From: Aspidapion aeneum
Taxonomy: Eukaryota > Arthropoda > Insecta > Coleoptera > Brentidae
Length of the DNA stretch: 64,000 bases
Assembly: GCA_963576565.1 (NCBI GenBank)
Contig: OY755042.1
Location: forward strand, 101,054,185 to 101,118,184
Direction of reading: 5' to 3'
The position numbers and the translations under genes are program-made. This document shows, one piece after another, positions 45,405 to 59,400 of the stretch. The notes beneath the pieces are model-generated. The model did no database searches, was not told the origin of the DNA, and saw only the letters and a program-made list of their open reading frames with translations. Each line of letters starts with the position of its first letter. Within the stretch, counting starts at the first letter, position 1.

Positions 45405-46833
45405 CGCAGCCCACGAGAAAGACCGGCCCGGGCGCGGAAATATCACGTGACCGTAGGAGTCCCACAAAAAAACGCCTCACGGCCTGCTGTCATTATAAAA
45501 CATGTATGTGTTCAGTTTTGGTATGTTTGTTTACGTCGATTTTTTTTTAATTCGGGCACAAATTTTATGTGAATTTTGTCAAAGGTATTAAAATAACGCA
45601 GCCCACGAAAAAGATTGTAGTCGGCTGCGTTAAAATAATTAATGGCTAATGAGTAAATTATAAAGAAAATACCTATAAGATAAACAATGCCGCGAACGTG
45701 TAATTAGTGTTGTTCCTTGTCGGCCCAAGTATAAAACTGAAACCTAATATGTTGTAAACGGGAGAGAAGTGGTAAAAGATAAGATCTTGGATAAGATTGA
45801 TCAAGTAATAGACATCCTTAGTGACATTTTCGATAGTGAGAGTGAAAAATGTGTTCAGTTGTCATTTCTTATTAAACAATTAGATCTCTTGAAAAGGTAA
45901 CCTGAGAATCGAAGATATGGTGGATACACTTTAATGTTGGCTTCATCTTTGTTTATCCAGTTATCCAGTGCATACATGTCAATTTACAATTCTAAGGTAA
46001 TATGTCTTCCGCACCCTCGCAATATTAAAAAACTAATTTGTAAAATATTGTTAACAGATAGTAATCTCTCTGATAGTGTGAAATATTTAAAAAGTAAGAT
46101 ACAGCTTTTAAAAGAACATGAGTTGGTAGTTAACTTACACTTTATTGAAATAGATATTAAACTTTGTGCTGGGTAATTTTTCAAAAAATTATTGACGACC
46201 ACTACATTCAGTTCATTGAATGGGAAAACCATCTCACTTATTCACAAAATCACTTGTTTCTTTTTAATAAATTATTGTGAAATGTTTTATATTGAAAATT
46301 TTTCTTCAGATAACTCTAGCGAGTGTTTTTGTGGAGAAAAACTATTGTCAAAGCTTGAAAAAATTAGTTTAAGGACATTTAAAGTTTTTTAAAATAATTT
46401 TATTAAAAAGCACAATGATTTAGTGTCTGCTAATAAATCTTTGAATAAGAACTCAAAGATGATGACAGTCAAAGAAAAATTTAAATACTAAAAGCTTAGT
46501 TTTGATATGTCCAATTTTGAAAGACTTGTATAGATTTGAAGTTACTAACGATATTATGTACCTAATATATGTACCTGAAGATATTAGAGTGCAAATTTTG
46601 TATAATTTTTTATTTTATAGATTCAGTTCTTTTATCCATAATAAACACATATATCAGCAAAATATTTTTTTCAATTTTTGCCCATAAAAGAACAAAAATT
46701 TTTTGTTAATTTATTTAAATTGTATAAAAACATATAATATATTCAGCAATACAATAAGAATCCTGGGACTCCTAAGATCACGTGACCGTCGACTTGCTTA
46801 TAACGCGCCATTTTATTTTTATCGTTGGCTGCG
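45405..46833 (+). mobile_element. P-like DNA transposon with 8-bp duplication
   Basis: Ends CGCAGCCCACGAGAAA and complement of the right end (CGCAGCCAACGATAAA) are flanked by perfect ACCTAAAC at 45397-45404 and 46834-46841. Further in, both arms carry TCACGTGA and TAGGAGTCCCA in inverted orientation. An internal hairpin (45594-45628) repeats the CGCAGCCCACGA motif. P elements make 8-bp duplications, and the interior encodes a decayed P/THAP9-like transposase. At 1.4 kb it is an internally deleted copy. Confidence 0.85.
45769..46176 (+). pseudogene. P/THAP9-like transposase fragment
   Basis: One frame reads DKIDQVIDILSDIF, CVQLSFLIKQLDLLKR, a TAA at 45898-45900, then RRYGGYTLMLASSLF, SAYMSI, VICLPHPRNIKKLI, SDSVKYLKSKIQLLKEHELV and VNLHFIEIDIK. 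The order (FL.EQL.LL, RRY...LA, SP..Y, LPSPR.L..L, LS..YLK...L...E..V.L..DEI) is that of the central part of P-element and THAP9-like transposases, just before and at the start of the catalytic domain. The expected Asp of the DEI motif is changed (FIEI). Downstream frames (46192-46392, 46502-46687) may be later pieces. The THAP zinc finger is missing. Non-functional. Confidence 0.7.
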
Positions 46834-46841
46834 ACCTAAAC

Positions 46842-47299
46842 CCACAAAAAATATAGGCTATACCATTTTGTGCTAAACGTCATCTCATTTTTTTTAATAA
46901 AAGAACTAAATAGCCCATAAATTATTCTTAAAAAATTGAACAATTGATACCCAGAAAATGTTATTTGCCCAGGCTAAAGACCCTGTATGACATAGTATAA
47001 AGTAAAATTATTTTAGTAAAAATATGTAATACATACAGGGTCTCTAGCCCACGCTATCTTCAATTTTATGGAAAAGACAATAAAACATTTTTGTAAAAAA
47101 AATTTTGATCTTAATGAATCATAAAATTATTTGACATTGTACAAACAAAAAACTTTTGATCACAAATTAATTGAACTTTTTGTCTAATTTTAACTTTTAC
47201 CACCACCCCTTCTTGGCGCTTCGTTTATATATTATCCTCTGTATTATAACTTTTAACCCGTCAGTAAAAATAAATTTTCTGAAGTGTTAATTTTGAGAA
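46842..47299. other. Upstream flank of the host gene
   Basis: AT-rich, with a hairpin at about 46973-47049 whose arms are GGCTAAAGACCCTGTATG and the near complement of CATACAGGGTCTCTAGCC; this may be a very short MITE. No coding signal. Confidence 0.45.
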
Positions 47300-47419
47300 A
47301 AAAATTATCGGCAACATTGCCCCTTGGAAGCCGATCAAGCCGTAAACGTCCGAAACTTGCGCCCGGCCTGCCAGTCTACTTTCGTCCTTCTCTTTAGTTG
47401 AACCATCTCTCTTCTCAAC
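47300..47419 (+). promoter_or_regulatory. Likely core promoter and 5' UTR of the DEK_C/SWIB gene
   Basis: The 120 bases before the start codon are less AT-rich than the surroundings and contain pyrimidine-rich CTTTCGTCCTTCTCTTTAG and CCAGTCT, both possible initiators. No TATA box is evident. TCTCAAC precedes the ATG. Placement is inferred from composition and position only. Confidence 0.35.
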
Positions 47420-50400
47420 ATGGCAGACATCTCGAAAGACGATCTTCGCAAAGAAATTGCCGGTAAGTGCTGAATTTTCATTTATTTTATTCCTGTAGTA
47501 AGCGAAAATGGGAAAACTAAGCTCGGGATTTTTTTCTACACGTGTTTCATATGAAGGTTTTTTGCGGTTATCGGTAAAAATCGAGCACTTTACTCTTGGC
47601 CATTATATCTGAACGGATCGGTCTGTATACAATGGCTGTAGGACGCTATGCTTGTTATGTTCGATTTTTGTGTTGTATTATTTGAAATTTTCTCTGAAAC
47701 TACAAGTCGAAAGTGAAAATGCCTTGAACAAAATCGGTTTAGAATATTATTTTTGATTTTCGTAGGCCTTTTTCTCCCACGAATTTTAGCTATTTCTCGA
47801 AATTTTTGGAAAATGATAGACTCTCATTGTACGGTCCCCTTCGGTTTCAAAAGGCTTGGCGTGGGTTTACCATTGTTTTTATTTTTTTGCCGCGTTATTA
47901 TCGATCGATTATAAAACTTTTTTAGGCGAAAGTTATAAAAAAGAACATTGCCTTTAATTTGTGTTTCATGATTTTTGACAATTTCGGTGTGTTTAATACA
48001 TTTTTCGACTTTATCCTGCTCGCTCTGCATAAGTAGGTTTATTTTATACAAGGTTGTTTCGCGCGCATATTATTGCCTGTTTCAGTCCTTGTTTGCTTGG
48101 TTCAAATTTTAACAAACTTATCTTTTACTTTATATTTAGAATATCTATGTAGGCGCTTTTTACATGTTAAACTAAAAAAAATATATATTTTACAGTACAT
48201 CGCTGATTCCATTGCTTCTGATACCTATTGTTTTATAAATATATAGTGGGGTTGGAAAACCAAAAAAGTTAGTACATATTTGTTTAACATTGTCTATATA
48301 CAGGGTGTTTCATAATATAGGTATGTGCAGGACGTCAGAATGTGCATAGCTTGTTCAAAAATATGAAAAAAAGTTTTTATGAGTACTTACCCTCTAAAAT
48401 GCACCGTTTTCGAGAATTGAAAAAACAAACACGTTTTTTGCGAATATCTCTGGAACCGTTTATTGTACATAGAAGAGATTTTGTTAGCATTTTCTTCTTA
48501 CACTAAGCGCCCATTTGCACCACCAATTTATTCTACACAAAAATTTTTGGGATAAGCTATCACATCTTGAAGTCCTACACATATATTATGAAACACCCTG
48601 TATAGTGATTGAATTTTTGGACATTTCGTGGGCAAAATAAGAGTGGGTAATTGTATTTTATTATAATTATCAAATCATCAGTTTAAAATTTCCTTTAAAA
48701 TTACATATCACATTCAATATTTAGGTAATTTTTTTAATCTATTTTTTTATATTTTGGACTTTTTTTATATTTTCCTAATAAATTTTTTTAATGTAATTTT
48801 TTTAAAGACGAAAACTGCATCTTGATAAACTATAGGGAGTTTTTGAAAAGTGTGCATTTTGGGTATAAATTTTTATTTATAAAAATTTCATTTTATTGTG
48901 AATTGCCTTTTTATATTTTCTTTTAAATTAAGAATTTAATAATAACTCTCAAATTCAATTTTATCTATTGTCACTTTTAGTTTTTTATTGCTTTTAGTTT
49001 TTAATTATGTACCTCTCTAAATTTTTATTAATGTCCTAATATTATTATTTTATAATGTAATATACAGTGTGTCCCCACCCACATAGCAAAAATCAAAACA
49101 ACATTAAAAACACACTTTTTAAGTTTAATAGGTCGCTTTTTAACGTCATTTTTAAAACCACGTTAAAATCACACCGAAAATAACGTTAAAAAGCGACCTA
49201 TTAAACTTAAAAAAGTGTGTGTTTTTAACGTTGTTTTGATTTGTGCTATGTGGGCGGATGGAAAAAATCCTTTATCCATCTTTAAAAAAAAATCTGCTTG
49301 TCAAAGAATTAAGATTACCATAATAAAATCGTTGATTAGATGTACAGGGTGTTATCAAATTAAGAAAAATGTAATTAATAAGAGGAGAAAAATCTTTATT
49401 TTTAATTTCACAAAAAACATCACTGTTTATAAAAAATTCTGCTTGTCATAAAACTGAGATAACAATATTAATATCTTTGATTAGAAGTACAGGGTGGTAA
49501 TTGTATACTGATACAATACATTTCCAATTCTGTAGCACTTAATTAGTAATTTTTAGTAAAATCAAAAATAAAGGATTTTTTCCTCGTGTCAACTCCACCC
49601 GGGGACACACTGTATAATATATATACATATTATAATACAATTTCCAACAAAAAATTTTCATAAATAAAAAAAATATAGGCGCTGTACAGGGTGTCCTGGC
49701 ATTATCTGCCTTTCGAAAATCACTGTCTACACACATGCAATGGTAAAATAAATCAGGGCCTGTGTAAAATTTTTATAAGGAAGTGGGTGAAAATTTTTTT
49801 AGGAACAATTTTACAGAAAAAATATAATGCATTTAGTGTTGACCAAATATGAATGTTTTAAACATTGATTATCGAATATCAAAAATTTTCTGAAATGTGG
49901 GACAAAATTCATTGTGAAAAAAAAAAATATTTCCAAAACAAGCTGATTTTTTTTTTCTTAAAAGGAATAAAATAATAATTTCAGGGCTCTCACCAAATTT
50001 TTACAAAATTTTGACAACATTTCAATTTTGGCATCTATAATTAAAAAACAAAAAATGTGTTAAAATATCAAAAAAAGTAAATGTTGAAATCAACTAAACT
50101 AATTTTTTTAAATTCAAATTATTGTAGTAAACAGTTGTTTTTTAAAGTAGTTTTTGAGTTCAATGATGCTTTTTAATAGTTTCTGGTATTTTGGTGTAAA
50201 TTGTTATACCATCACAAGAAAATATCTTCTGCCAAAGTTACTAAAAACACTTCTGTTCTTCTATAAAAGATGTTTATACTATTAATAATTTTATTAAACT
50301 TCTTTTTTAAAGGTATTTTATTGTGTAATAGCCTAGGTTATCTACTTTTTTGAAAAATTAGGAAAAATAATAAACAATTTTTTATTAGGTATCAAACCTC

Positions 50401-53400
50401 TGATTTTTATTTGCAGGAGCTTTCTATTAACCTTACTTTAATTTTTTTATTTATGCCGAAATCCAAACAAAACAGATTCTTCACAATTATTTTAATTTGT
50501 CAGTAAACGATCATATAACTTTTGAGGTGCACTGTATGTGGGTATATTTTGGCACTTGCGCCAAACCAGTTTTCTGACCCTTTGTTTGTTGGGTCGTTTT
50601 GGCTTTTAAGGCAAGCTCTGCAATATTGATTTTCCCACAGAGGTTCTGGGATTTCTATTTTTATATAATCAATTGCTTCCATTATTTTAACTATATAGTT
50701 TAATGTTGCAACTCCTAATAAAAGATGGCGACTCTCACTTCGTTAATTTCCCAAAATCTGTGTATCCGTGATTTTTCGACATATTTTTTCTCCAATCCGT
50801 GATGCTGGGTGGAATTAAACAATATAAGATTTTTTTAACAAATTTAATACCTGCATGGAAAAAAAATATATTATTTGTTTATGAATTACTGGCAGTCAGG
50901 GGGTCATTAGAGGGGGGGGCTCATTCTTAAATTACATAACGTTCAATGATGGAGGGGATGTAGCTTTGCTATACACTTAATGTTTTTGGATTGTGTTATT
51001 CATGAAAACGCGTAAGGAACGGGGGGCAGGGGATCCAAAATCCCGAATTTTGGCGTTATTTAATTTATGCTGCTTAGGCTCCCAACCGGGATACTCTGTG
51101 GCATAGATTAAATAAGGCAAACTGCTCAAGTTTGCAAACTTTTGCATATTCTATATTTTCCGAAAATTTTTAACGATATTTATTTCTTAAAATTAAATTT
51201 TTCCGAAAAGTACTCAATTTTCTACCTGTTTTTTCTAAAATTTTCTTTCTTGTTTTCTGAAATTTTTTGGCGTTGTTATATTTTATCCTAATCGGACCAC
51301 AAATTTTTTTGTAGTGCGATTTTTTTCACAAAGTACCGAATTTTTCGAAAATATTTCAGTAATTTTTTTTGAAAAGTTTTATTTAATTTTTTAAAAATGT
51401 ATACTTTGTGAAAATTTCTACCTGCGGCGCAACTGACCAAAGATTTTGCATTGCGTACTATGTTTCCCGAAAATTTTTGAAGCCATTTATTGCTTAAGTT
51501 AATTAATTTATCTAAAATTTTAGCTTGCAACATCATTTTTTTGTTTTTATCAAAAAGTTTCTTATGCGGCGTCATTTTTTCCAAAAAGGATTTATCATTT
51601 TTTTTTGTTTTTCTATTAGCTCACACTACTACTATACTATAGTAGTGTGAGCTATGATGATCCTAATTTTTTCGAGAAAAGAAAAGTTGCTCCGATTTCA
51701 AAATTTTTTATATATCTTTGCGTGTCAGACGATTTTGAAACTTTTTTGTCTGTCTGTCTGTCTGTCTGTATGTCTGTCTGTAACGACCAACCCGCATAAC
51801 TAAAAAACCGCTTGTCCGATTTAAATGATGATGATGGTACCTAGGCTGAGTCTTGGGCCGTGGTGGTCCCATTAAAAAATGAACAAAATCCACCAAACGC
51901 AAGTCACATAAAAGGGTGGGGGTAGATTTCAAAAATGAGAGTTTATGTGAAAATATGGCGTGTGTGATTCAAACAAAAGGTAATTAAGTCTGGAGTTAAA
52001 CAAAATGAATTTTAAGTTATTTAAAAAAAAAGGGTGGGGGTAGATGTCAAAAATTAGAGTTTAAGTGAAAATATGGCGTGTATGATATCAAACAAATGGT
52101 AAATGAGTCTGGAGTTAAACAAAATACATTTTAGTTTTTAAAAAAAGGGTGGGGGTAGATTTTAAAAATTAGAGTTTAAGGCAAAACATGGCTTGTGTGG
52201 TATCAAACGAAAGGTAATTGAGACTGGAGTTGAATAAAATATATTTCAGTTTTTAGTTATATTAGCTTACACGTACACTATACCTACAGCACTTAGTGTG
52301 AGCTTAGGTGCCCATAGATTGGCAGAGTATTTTTTTTCGTAGAATCAATTTTTCTCAAATTTTTCAAAAATTTTAACATACCTTTCTTATATTTTTTTTT
52401 GTAATTCCTTTAGTTTAAAATGTTTCTTTATCTTAATATGTGTTTAGCTATCTCATACACTCCCTCCTCCTGCTCTTGTAGGAGATGCTAAGACTGGCAC
52501 TGAAGCATCCCTAAATTTTTTTGAAAAGTACTTTATTTTTATAAAATGTTCACATATTTCTTACAAGTTTTTTTGTAATTATTTTAGTTATAAAATTTTT
52601 CTTTATCTTAATGTGTGTTTAGCTATCTCGCACCCCCTACTCCTCCTCTTGTAGGAGGCTAAGCCTGGCACTGCAGCAGCCCTAAAATAACCCGGCTAGT
52701 TGCGTGTCTGCTGGCTGTACCAGTTACTTTCAAAATCGGGATTAAAACGCCTTCAAATATTACAAAAAACTGGTTGTTTTTTAAAATATACAAAAACAGC
52801 CGGAAGTCCTGGATCCGCCACCTAAAAACATGCAATATCCGAGGATATCCGCTGTCTAAGGCTACCCACATAGCACAGTCACGTGTTTAACAAGTAAAAA
52901 ACACATGAGAAAAAAAACCGTTGATTTTAAAAGCTGCTAGAAAAAAAACGTTTATTTCATATATTAAAACAAGCTTAATAGGTCATTCATTAACGTTGCA
53001 AAAAATAAAGTTGCTAAAAACGGCATTGTAATAACGTCATTATCAAAGCAAAAAAGCAATCTTTTGACGTTATTTTCAAGTGAATTCTAAGTAGATTTAT
53101 ATCAATGTCGAAATCATATTAGGTTTGCGCCTTTTCTACACGCCACCTATTGACTGTTTTTCACTTCGACGATTCGCGAGTGCTTTGGCCTCTAAACTCC
53201 AAAAACCAGTTAATGAACTAATCCCTGATCCTTCACGATCACGACGCATCAATTATTAACCTGATAAAGATACATTAATATTGTGTGAAAGTGTTTACTG
53301 TTGAAAAATTTGTTTAGTTTTTAAAGAAAACATAATGTATATATGTATGTATAGAGATTTTGTCTCGCCTTGAGCGCCACTTTTGTTTTGAAGTGTTGTA

Positions 53401-56400
53401 GTCTTAAACTAGTAAACTTTTAAAACTTGCTTTCGCGTTACTTTTAAGTTAAAAAAAAAATATTAAAAAAAAACGGCCAAAAAAGCAACAGAAAGTTTAA
53501 CAAGTCTTTATTTAGAGGGTTTTAGAACAGCGTTTTGCGACTTTTTTTTTATTAAAAAACATAGGTATAGAGAGAACATGTTGTGGAGGACTTTTCAAGT
53601 GTGAATTTGGCACATTAAAATAAGGAGGGTAAAAAAGACGTTATATACACATCACCTGAAACGTCAGCAAAAATTACATTTTTATAGCTTGATTCCACAT
53701 TTTTTTTAGTTATCTTTAAGCATGTATATTTAATAAAACAAATATTACATGGTATGAGGTTGCTTTCTAGTAAAAAACAACTTTATTATTTTTGTTGACA
53801 TTAATTTAACGTTGATGTGACTTTTGTGGGTACATACTGTTTTCTTTTTCCAGCTATCCTTAAGGACGCGGACTTGGCTTCCACCTCAGCCAAAAAAGTG
53901 AGGCAGGAGCTAGAAGAGAAGCTCGACTGTAAACTGCAATCAAGAAAGAAGGTAGGTTCTAAGCACGGATGTGATCCGTGGTTCTAAGTGCTACTCACCA
54001 GCCAATTTGCAGGGGCAATTTATCACGTGAAAGATATCGGCGTTCTCTGTTACAGACAGAGACGCTAAATTGCCCCTGAAAAATGACTGACAAGGTGCCT
54101 TATAAAAGTTTGTTTAAAAATATTTGTAAACCAAAAAAAACGGTTTTTTTAACAGACTTCTTTTAGTAAAATGTAGTTCCGTCAGGACGCCAAAGGCCTA
54201 AAAAAGGGTAAAGATTGTTTTTAAAAACTGGTGGCAGACAATTTTTTTTACTGGTTTATTGTAAAGTTGGATTCTTGTTTGATGCCATGTTTAAAAAATT
54301 CCACCAAATTTTGTTATTCCTATATTTACAGAGTTCTCATAACATTGAACAATTAATTTGATTATCTTTTGTTCCAGGAAATTGACGACTTGGTAATGGA
54401 GTATGTAAGCAGCAACACAAAGAACAACAAGAAGAAGGGCAAGGGCGACTCTGAAGAGGATGAGGAAGAAGAAGAGGAAGAAGAGGAGGAGGTAAGGATA
54501 GATAATTCAATAGGCATTGCTTTGCTTCTTCCAAACTTTTGAACTCCTCTTTATTAATTTTTTTGTCTTCACAATTTGTACTATAATTTAGCCTCATCGT
54601 CAAACCCGTTTAAATTATAAAATTTTGAAAATTGTGTAATGCACATCTTAAATTTACTGAATAACAAGTTCAGCATAACAAACGGATGTAGTGCCAATAG
54701 TTTGAAAACTGGTAGGTTTTCATCGGAAAAGCGATGCTTTCAAGACATTATCAGAGGCTCCAACTAAGGTATTGATAAAGATATTCTTCCAGTGCTCTGG
54801 TGGGTTATTTGCGGGAACTTTCATACGATTTTGCTGTCACCCAACTATCCTTGGCACCTGTGGCTCCCAGCTAAGATAGATGACTTCTTCTGCAGATTCG
54901 CGATGTTGTTTTAATGTGATTGCGATAAATCTAAACATTTATCACCTAATAAGTGTTGACAGTTCACTGTTTCGTCCTTATGGGACTACGAAGTTAATTA
55001 AATGGTTTTGTCTCTAATCCTATGTAAATAGCATGGGCGCACCCAGGGGGGCCCGGGCCCCCCCAAGCCTTAGATTTTCTTACATATTTCATGAAAAAAC
55101 ACGAAAAATAGCTCAAAATTCGACATTATGAGTCTTCGGCCCCCCCAAGAGGCCTCGCCCCCCCCCCCAGACAGATTCCTGGGTGCGCCACTGTAAATAG
55201 TGAGAAAACTCGCCAGAAGCGCCATCTACCGAAATACGAGAGAAACTAGAACAAGAGCAGGCGAAAATAAACTGCTATACATATCGATTAATGAAAAGAT
55301 CGATTACAACTAAAAAGAAAAAAACCATCCGTGACCTATGACAGCTCTTCTGTCTGAGGCCAGATCAACGCTGATTAGCGTTTTTTCCCGCCATCAGACA
55401 CGTGAGCGTCAATCAGCGGATTGACTCCGCGATAAGTTATCTCGTGTTCTATTTGTATATGTATTTTTTTTTAATTTTTAATAGGAAGAAGACTCCGAGG
55501 AAGACAAAAAGAAAAAGAAGCGTGCTTCTGGAGGCAAAAAACCTGTCGCCAAGAAGGCTAAAAAGGAAGACTCAGCCAGCGAACAAAGCGAGGGCGAGTC
55601 CGAGGAGGAGTACAGTCCCAAAAAAGCTCCTGCCAAAACCAGGAAGTTGCCACCCAAGAAGAAGAAGGGATCAGAATCTGACTCTGATGAAGACTGGGGC
55701 AAAAAGAAGGGAGGAAAGAAAGGAGTAAGTTAATTCGTAATATGTATGTTCCTCCCCCAGACCCTCCGAAATCTGGAAATGTTAGGTTTTTTAATTGTTT
55801 AATTGTAGACAATAAAATTCCCTTTTTAACAATGTGTAATTCTCCAGCGGCGTTTCTTGATTGAAATAATTTCAAAACGTAAAAAATACATGTTTTTCCC
55901 ATGCTTTATTTGTTTTTTTTTTTAACGCAAGCTCCATAGGAAAAAATATATCCCACATTTTATTGTAGAGAATACAATTTCCTTTTTAGCGCTGTATAAT
56001 AAGGTTGGATTAGCTTTATAATTAACACTTCAGGGGCGTCCGTAATTTTAATCAAGTTTGGAAAAATCACAAAGTATACCTATTTGTTACAAGTATTATC
56101 TAAGTTTCCTAGAATAAGCTTAATATGAAAAAAATATGTACTACACTTGTAGATTGAAAAATTTCGTTTCTAAAGATGTATAAATCTGTGAGGTTTCCCT
56201 TCTCACAAACTTTCCAGTTTTTTTTTTTTTTTTTTTTTTTTTTTTATTTGTGAAACACACTGTGTTTTTTTTTTATTACAATCTAGTCAGTAAGACTAAT
56301 TAGCAATTTTGTTTTAACTTAATTTACTAGAAAAGTCAGATTTAAACTTAGGGTTCACTCAACAGTTCTCCCCGCTTTGTTTAGTCTGTAACTCACAATT

Positions 56401-59400
56401 GTGTTGTGTTTATAGCATTATTTTGTTTTATGTGTAATTCACTTAGTTTACTAGCTCAAACGGCTTCACTCTTTTTAGTCGTCGAACTAGCATAGTATTG
56501 TCTAGAAGCTGAATTGCTTCCACATTCACATGCCGATGGAGTCTATCTTCATGGCTTTTTGCGTACTTTTTTATAGTCTCTGCTACAGTTTCGATTTTTA
56601 GATCTCGATGAAGGTCACTATTTCGAACGTACCAAGGTGCATTCACAATGTTTCTTAATACTTTATTTTGAAATCTCTGTACAACTAGAATGTTACTCTC
56701 TTTAGCACAACCCCATAGTTGAATACCATATGTCCATACTGGTTTCAGTATTTGTCTATAAAGCAGTAACTTATTATGAATTGTTAAATTGGACTTCCTT
56801 CCAATTAGCCAGTTCATTTTTCTATACCTTATCTCAAGTTCTTCTTTTTTTTTCTTAACATGTGCTTTCCAGCGCAATTTGGTATCAAGTGTCATACCTA
56901 GATATTTTGCCTGATTCGAATATGGTACTGGAATGTTGTTAATTGTTATTTGTATGTGATTTATATTTTTGTTTGTAAAATCAACATGAATTGATTTGGT
57001 TTCATTTAATTTTATTCGCCACTTTGTGGTCCAACTGTGAATTTGGGTGACTGCATCCTGAAGTTTCTCTATGCATTTTTCAATAGATTTTTCTACCGTC
57101 AATAAACCAGTATCATCGGCAAATGTTGCTAAGTGACAATTTTCTGGCTTTGGGATATCACAAGTGAATAATAAGTATAGATAAGGGCCTAGTACGCTAC
57201 CCTGGGGCACGCCTGCTTGAATTTCTCTTAAATTTGAGTATGAGTCTTCCTGTTTTACTCTAAAATGTCTATCAGATATGTATGATTCCAAAATATCCGA
57301 ATACTGTTTTGGCAGAAACCTTTTTAGTTTAAAATTAAGGCCTTCATGCCACACTTTGTCAAATGCTTGTGCTACATCTAGAAAAACTGCAGAACAAACG
57401 TTTCCCTCTTCTAGTGCTTTTTCTATTATATTAGTAATTCTGTGTACTTGATCTATCGTGGAATGCTTGTCTCGAAAACCAAATTGATGAGATGGAATAA
57501 TTTCTTGTCTTTCTATGATGGGTTTTATTCTTTTAAGCAATAATTTTTCATAGAGCTTGGATATAATTGGCAGCAAAGATATTGGCCTGTAAGATGACAC
57601 GTCATGGAGTGGTTTTCCCGGTTTTGGAATCATGATAACTTCTGCAACTTTCCACAGTTTAGGTACGTACCTAAGCCTAAAAGACGCATTAATTAGGTTG
57701 CATAGTTTTACGATAGCTTTTCTGGGGAGTTGTTTTATGACTACCCCGTTAATAAGATCATACCCTGGGGCTTTTTTCGAATTAATATTTTTGATTTCTG
57801 TTAATATTTCTTTTGGTGATGTAAGCTTAATATGGTCCTCGATTTGATGGGGTTCATTTAAATGAAAGTGTTCATCTGGTGCTTCGTGGGGCTGAAATGT
57901 TTTTTCTAAATGACTTGCAAAAATATCTGCTTTTTCTTCGTTACTCCTTGCCCACTGGTTGTTAGGTTTTCGTATGGGTGGAATTTGGATAGTTGGTCTT
58001 TTAAAATCTTTGGTTGCTTTCCAAAGGGAATAGTCGGTATTTTTATCATCTGTAAGCTCATTAAGAAAATGGTTAATAGATTCATTTTTTATTACTAGAA
58101 TTTCTCGCCTAATGCGCTGCGTCATGTTGTTGAGATTTGTTTTGTCCCGAGGATCACGGCTTTGTTGCCACTTTCTTCTTAGTTTCCTTTTTTCCAATAT
58201 AAGGTCTCTAATTTCCTTTGGATAGTTTTTTCCCTTAAAAATTCTCTTTGGTTTTGGACTGTTTTCCCAAGCTGCTTGTTGAATATTTGTAACAAAATAA
58301 TCAACTTCTTTATCGATTTGTTCTGGCGTTTGCAATGGTACTGATAGGTTTATTTTTTCTGACAGACTTTGTTTAAAACTAATCCAGTCAGTCAGTTTAT
58401 TAACTAGTGAGATATTTGCTTCTTTCTTTATTATGTTTTTACTAAGAGTTAGAATAATAGGTGAATGATCTGAGTGTAAATCAAAACTTTCTTCTATATC
58501 TACAAAACTTAAAGATATATTTTTTACTATAAAAAAATCAATTAGATCTGGAATTTTTCCTGGATCTGTTGGATAGTATGTGGGCTTACCAGTTGATATC
58601 GGCTCACATTGATATTCACTAATAGCTTGCAAAAGTTCTTTTCCTTTAGAGTTCGTCAGTCTAGATCCCCAGTAGGTATTTTTTGCATTAAAGTCACCTC
58701 CAATTATAAAACGGTTTCCTAATTTTCTGAGAAAATTAAGATATTGATTTTTCTTTAGTAAGTGCCTTGGTGGTATATAGACAGCACTTATGACTAATGT
58801 ATATGTTTTGGTTTTTACACTTACTAATGTAGCTTGAATCTCTATGGTTTTATATCCCATCTCCTCATAGTGTGATATATTTTCTTTAATTATTACAGCA
58901 CTTCCCCCATGTGCAGTATTGCTAGGGTGAGTTGTATGATACACTTTATAACCTTTAAATTTAATGTGAGACTGGTTAGTGAAATGCGTTTCTGACACAA
59001 GACAGACGTCAATTTTTTCTATGTCTAGAATAACTTGCAAGTCTTGCTGATGTTGCAAGAGACCATTGGCATTCCAAGCTAGGATTCTAAGATTACTGAC
59101 CATTTTGAGGCATATTGGTAGCTCCGTTATTGCTACTTTCTAGTTTAGTTAATCGCTCATCAAGTTTGTTCAATTTCTCCAAAATTAATTGTAGTGTTTG
59201 TTCCATAGTATTTTGACTACTGATATTAATATCAGGTATAGTAGCTGTTGCTGCTACTTGGCTGTATGTCCTTGTCACAGAGTTTTGTGTGACTGTGTTT
59301 CTTGTCTGTTGGTTTTGTCTATTTGTACTCACGTTTGGTATGAGATTCGGTTTCTTAGGTTTATTTTTCAATTTTTGTATTTCCTTAGCAACAAGGCATC

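Larger units (their letters stand above)
47463..53853 (+). other. Intron 1 of the DEK_C/SWIB gene
   Basis: Donor GTAAGT at 47463, acceptor TTTTTCCAG ending at 53853; phase 1. It is 6.4 kb, very AT-rich, and contains at least five MITE-like insertions listed separately. No nested gene was recognised; short open frames here (for example 47824-48051 and 51288-51584 minus) are AT-rich and lack motifs. Confidence 0.85.

Noticed and set aside
54337..54603. Pro/Cys/Leu-rich minus-strand frame
   Set aside because: It is the antisense of the acidic coding exon 3 of the host gene.
55402..55728. 108-codon basic frame over exon 4
   Set aside because: It is out of frame with the DEK_C/SWIB coding sequence and includes intron sequence.
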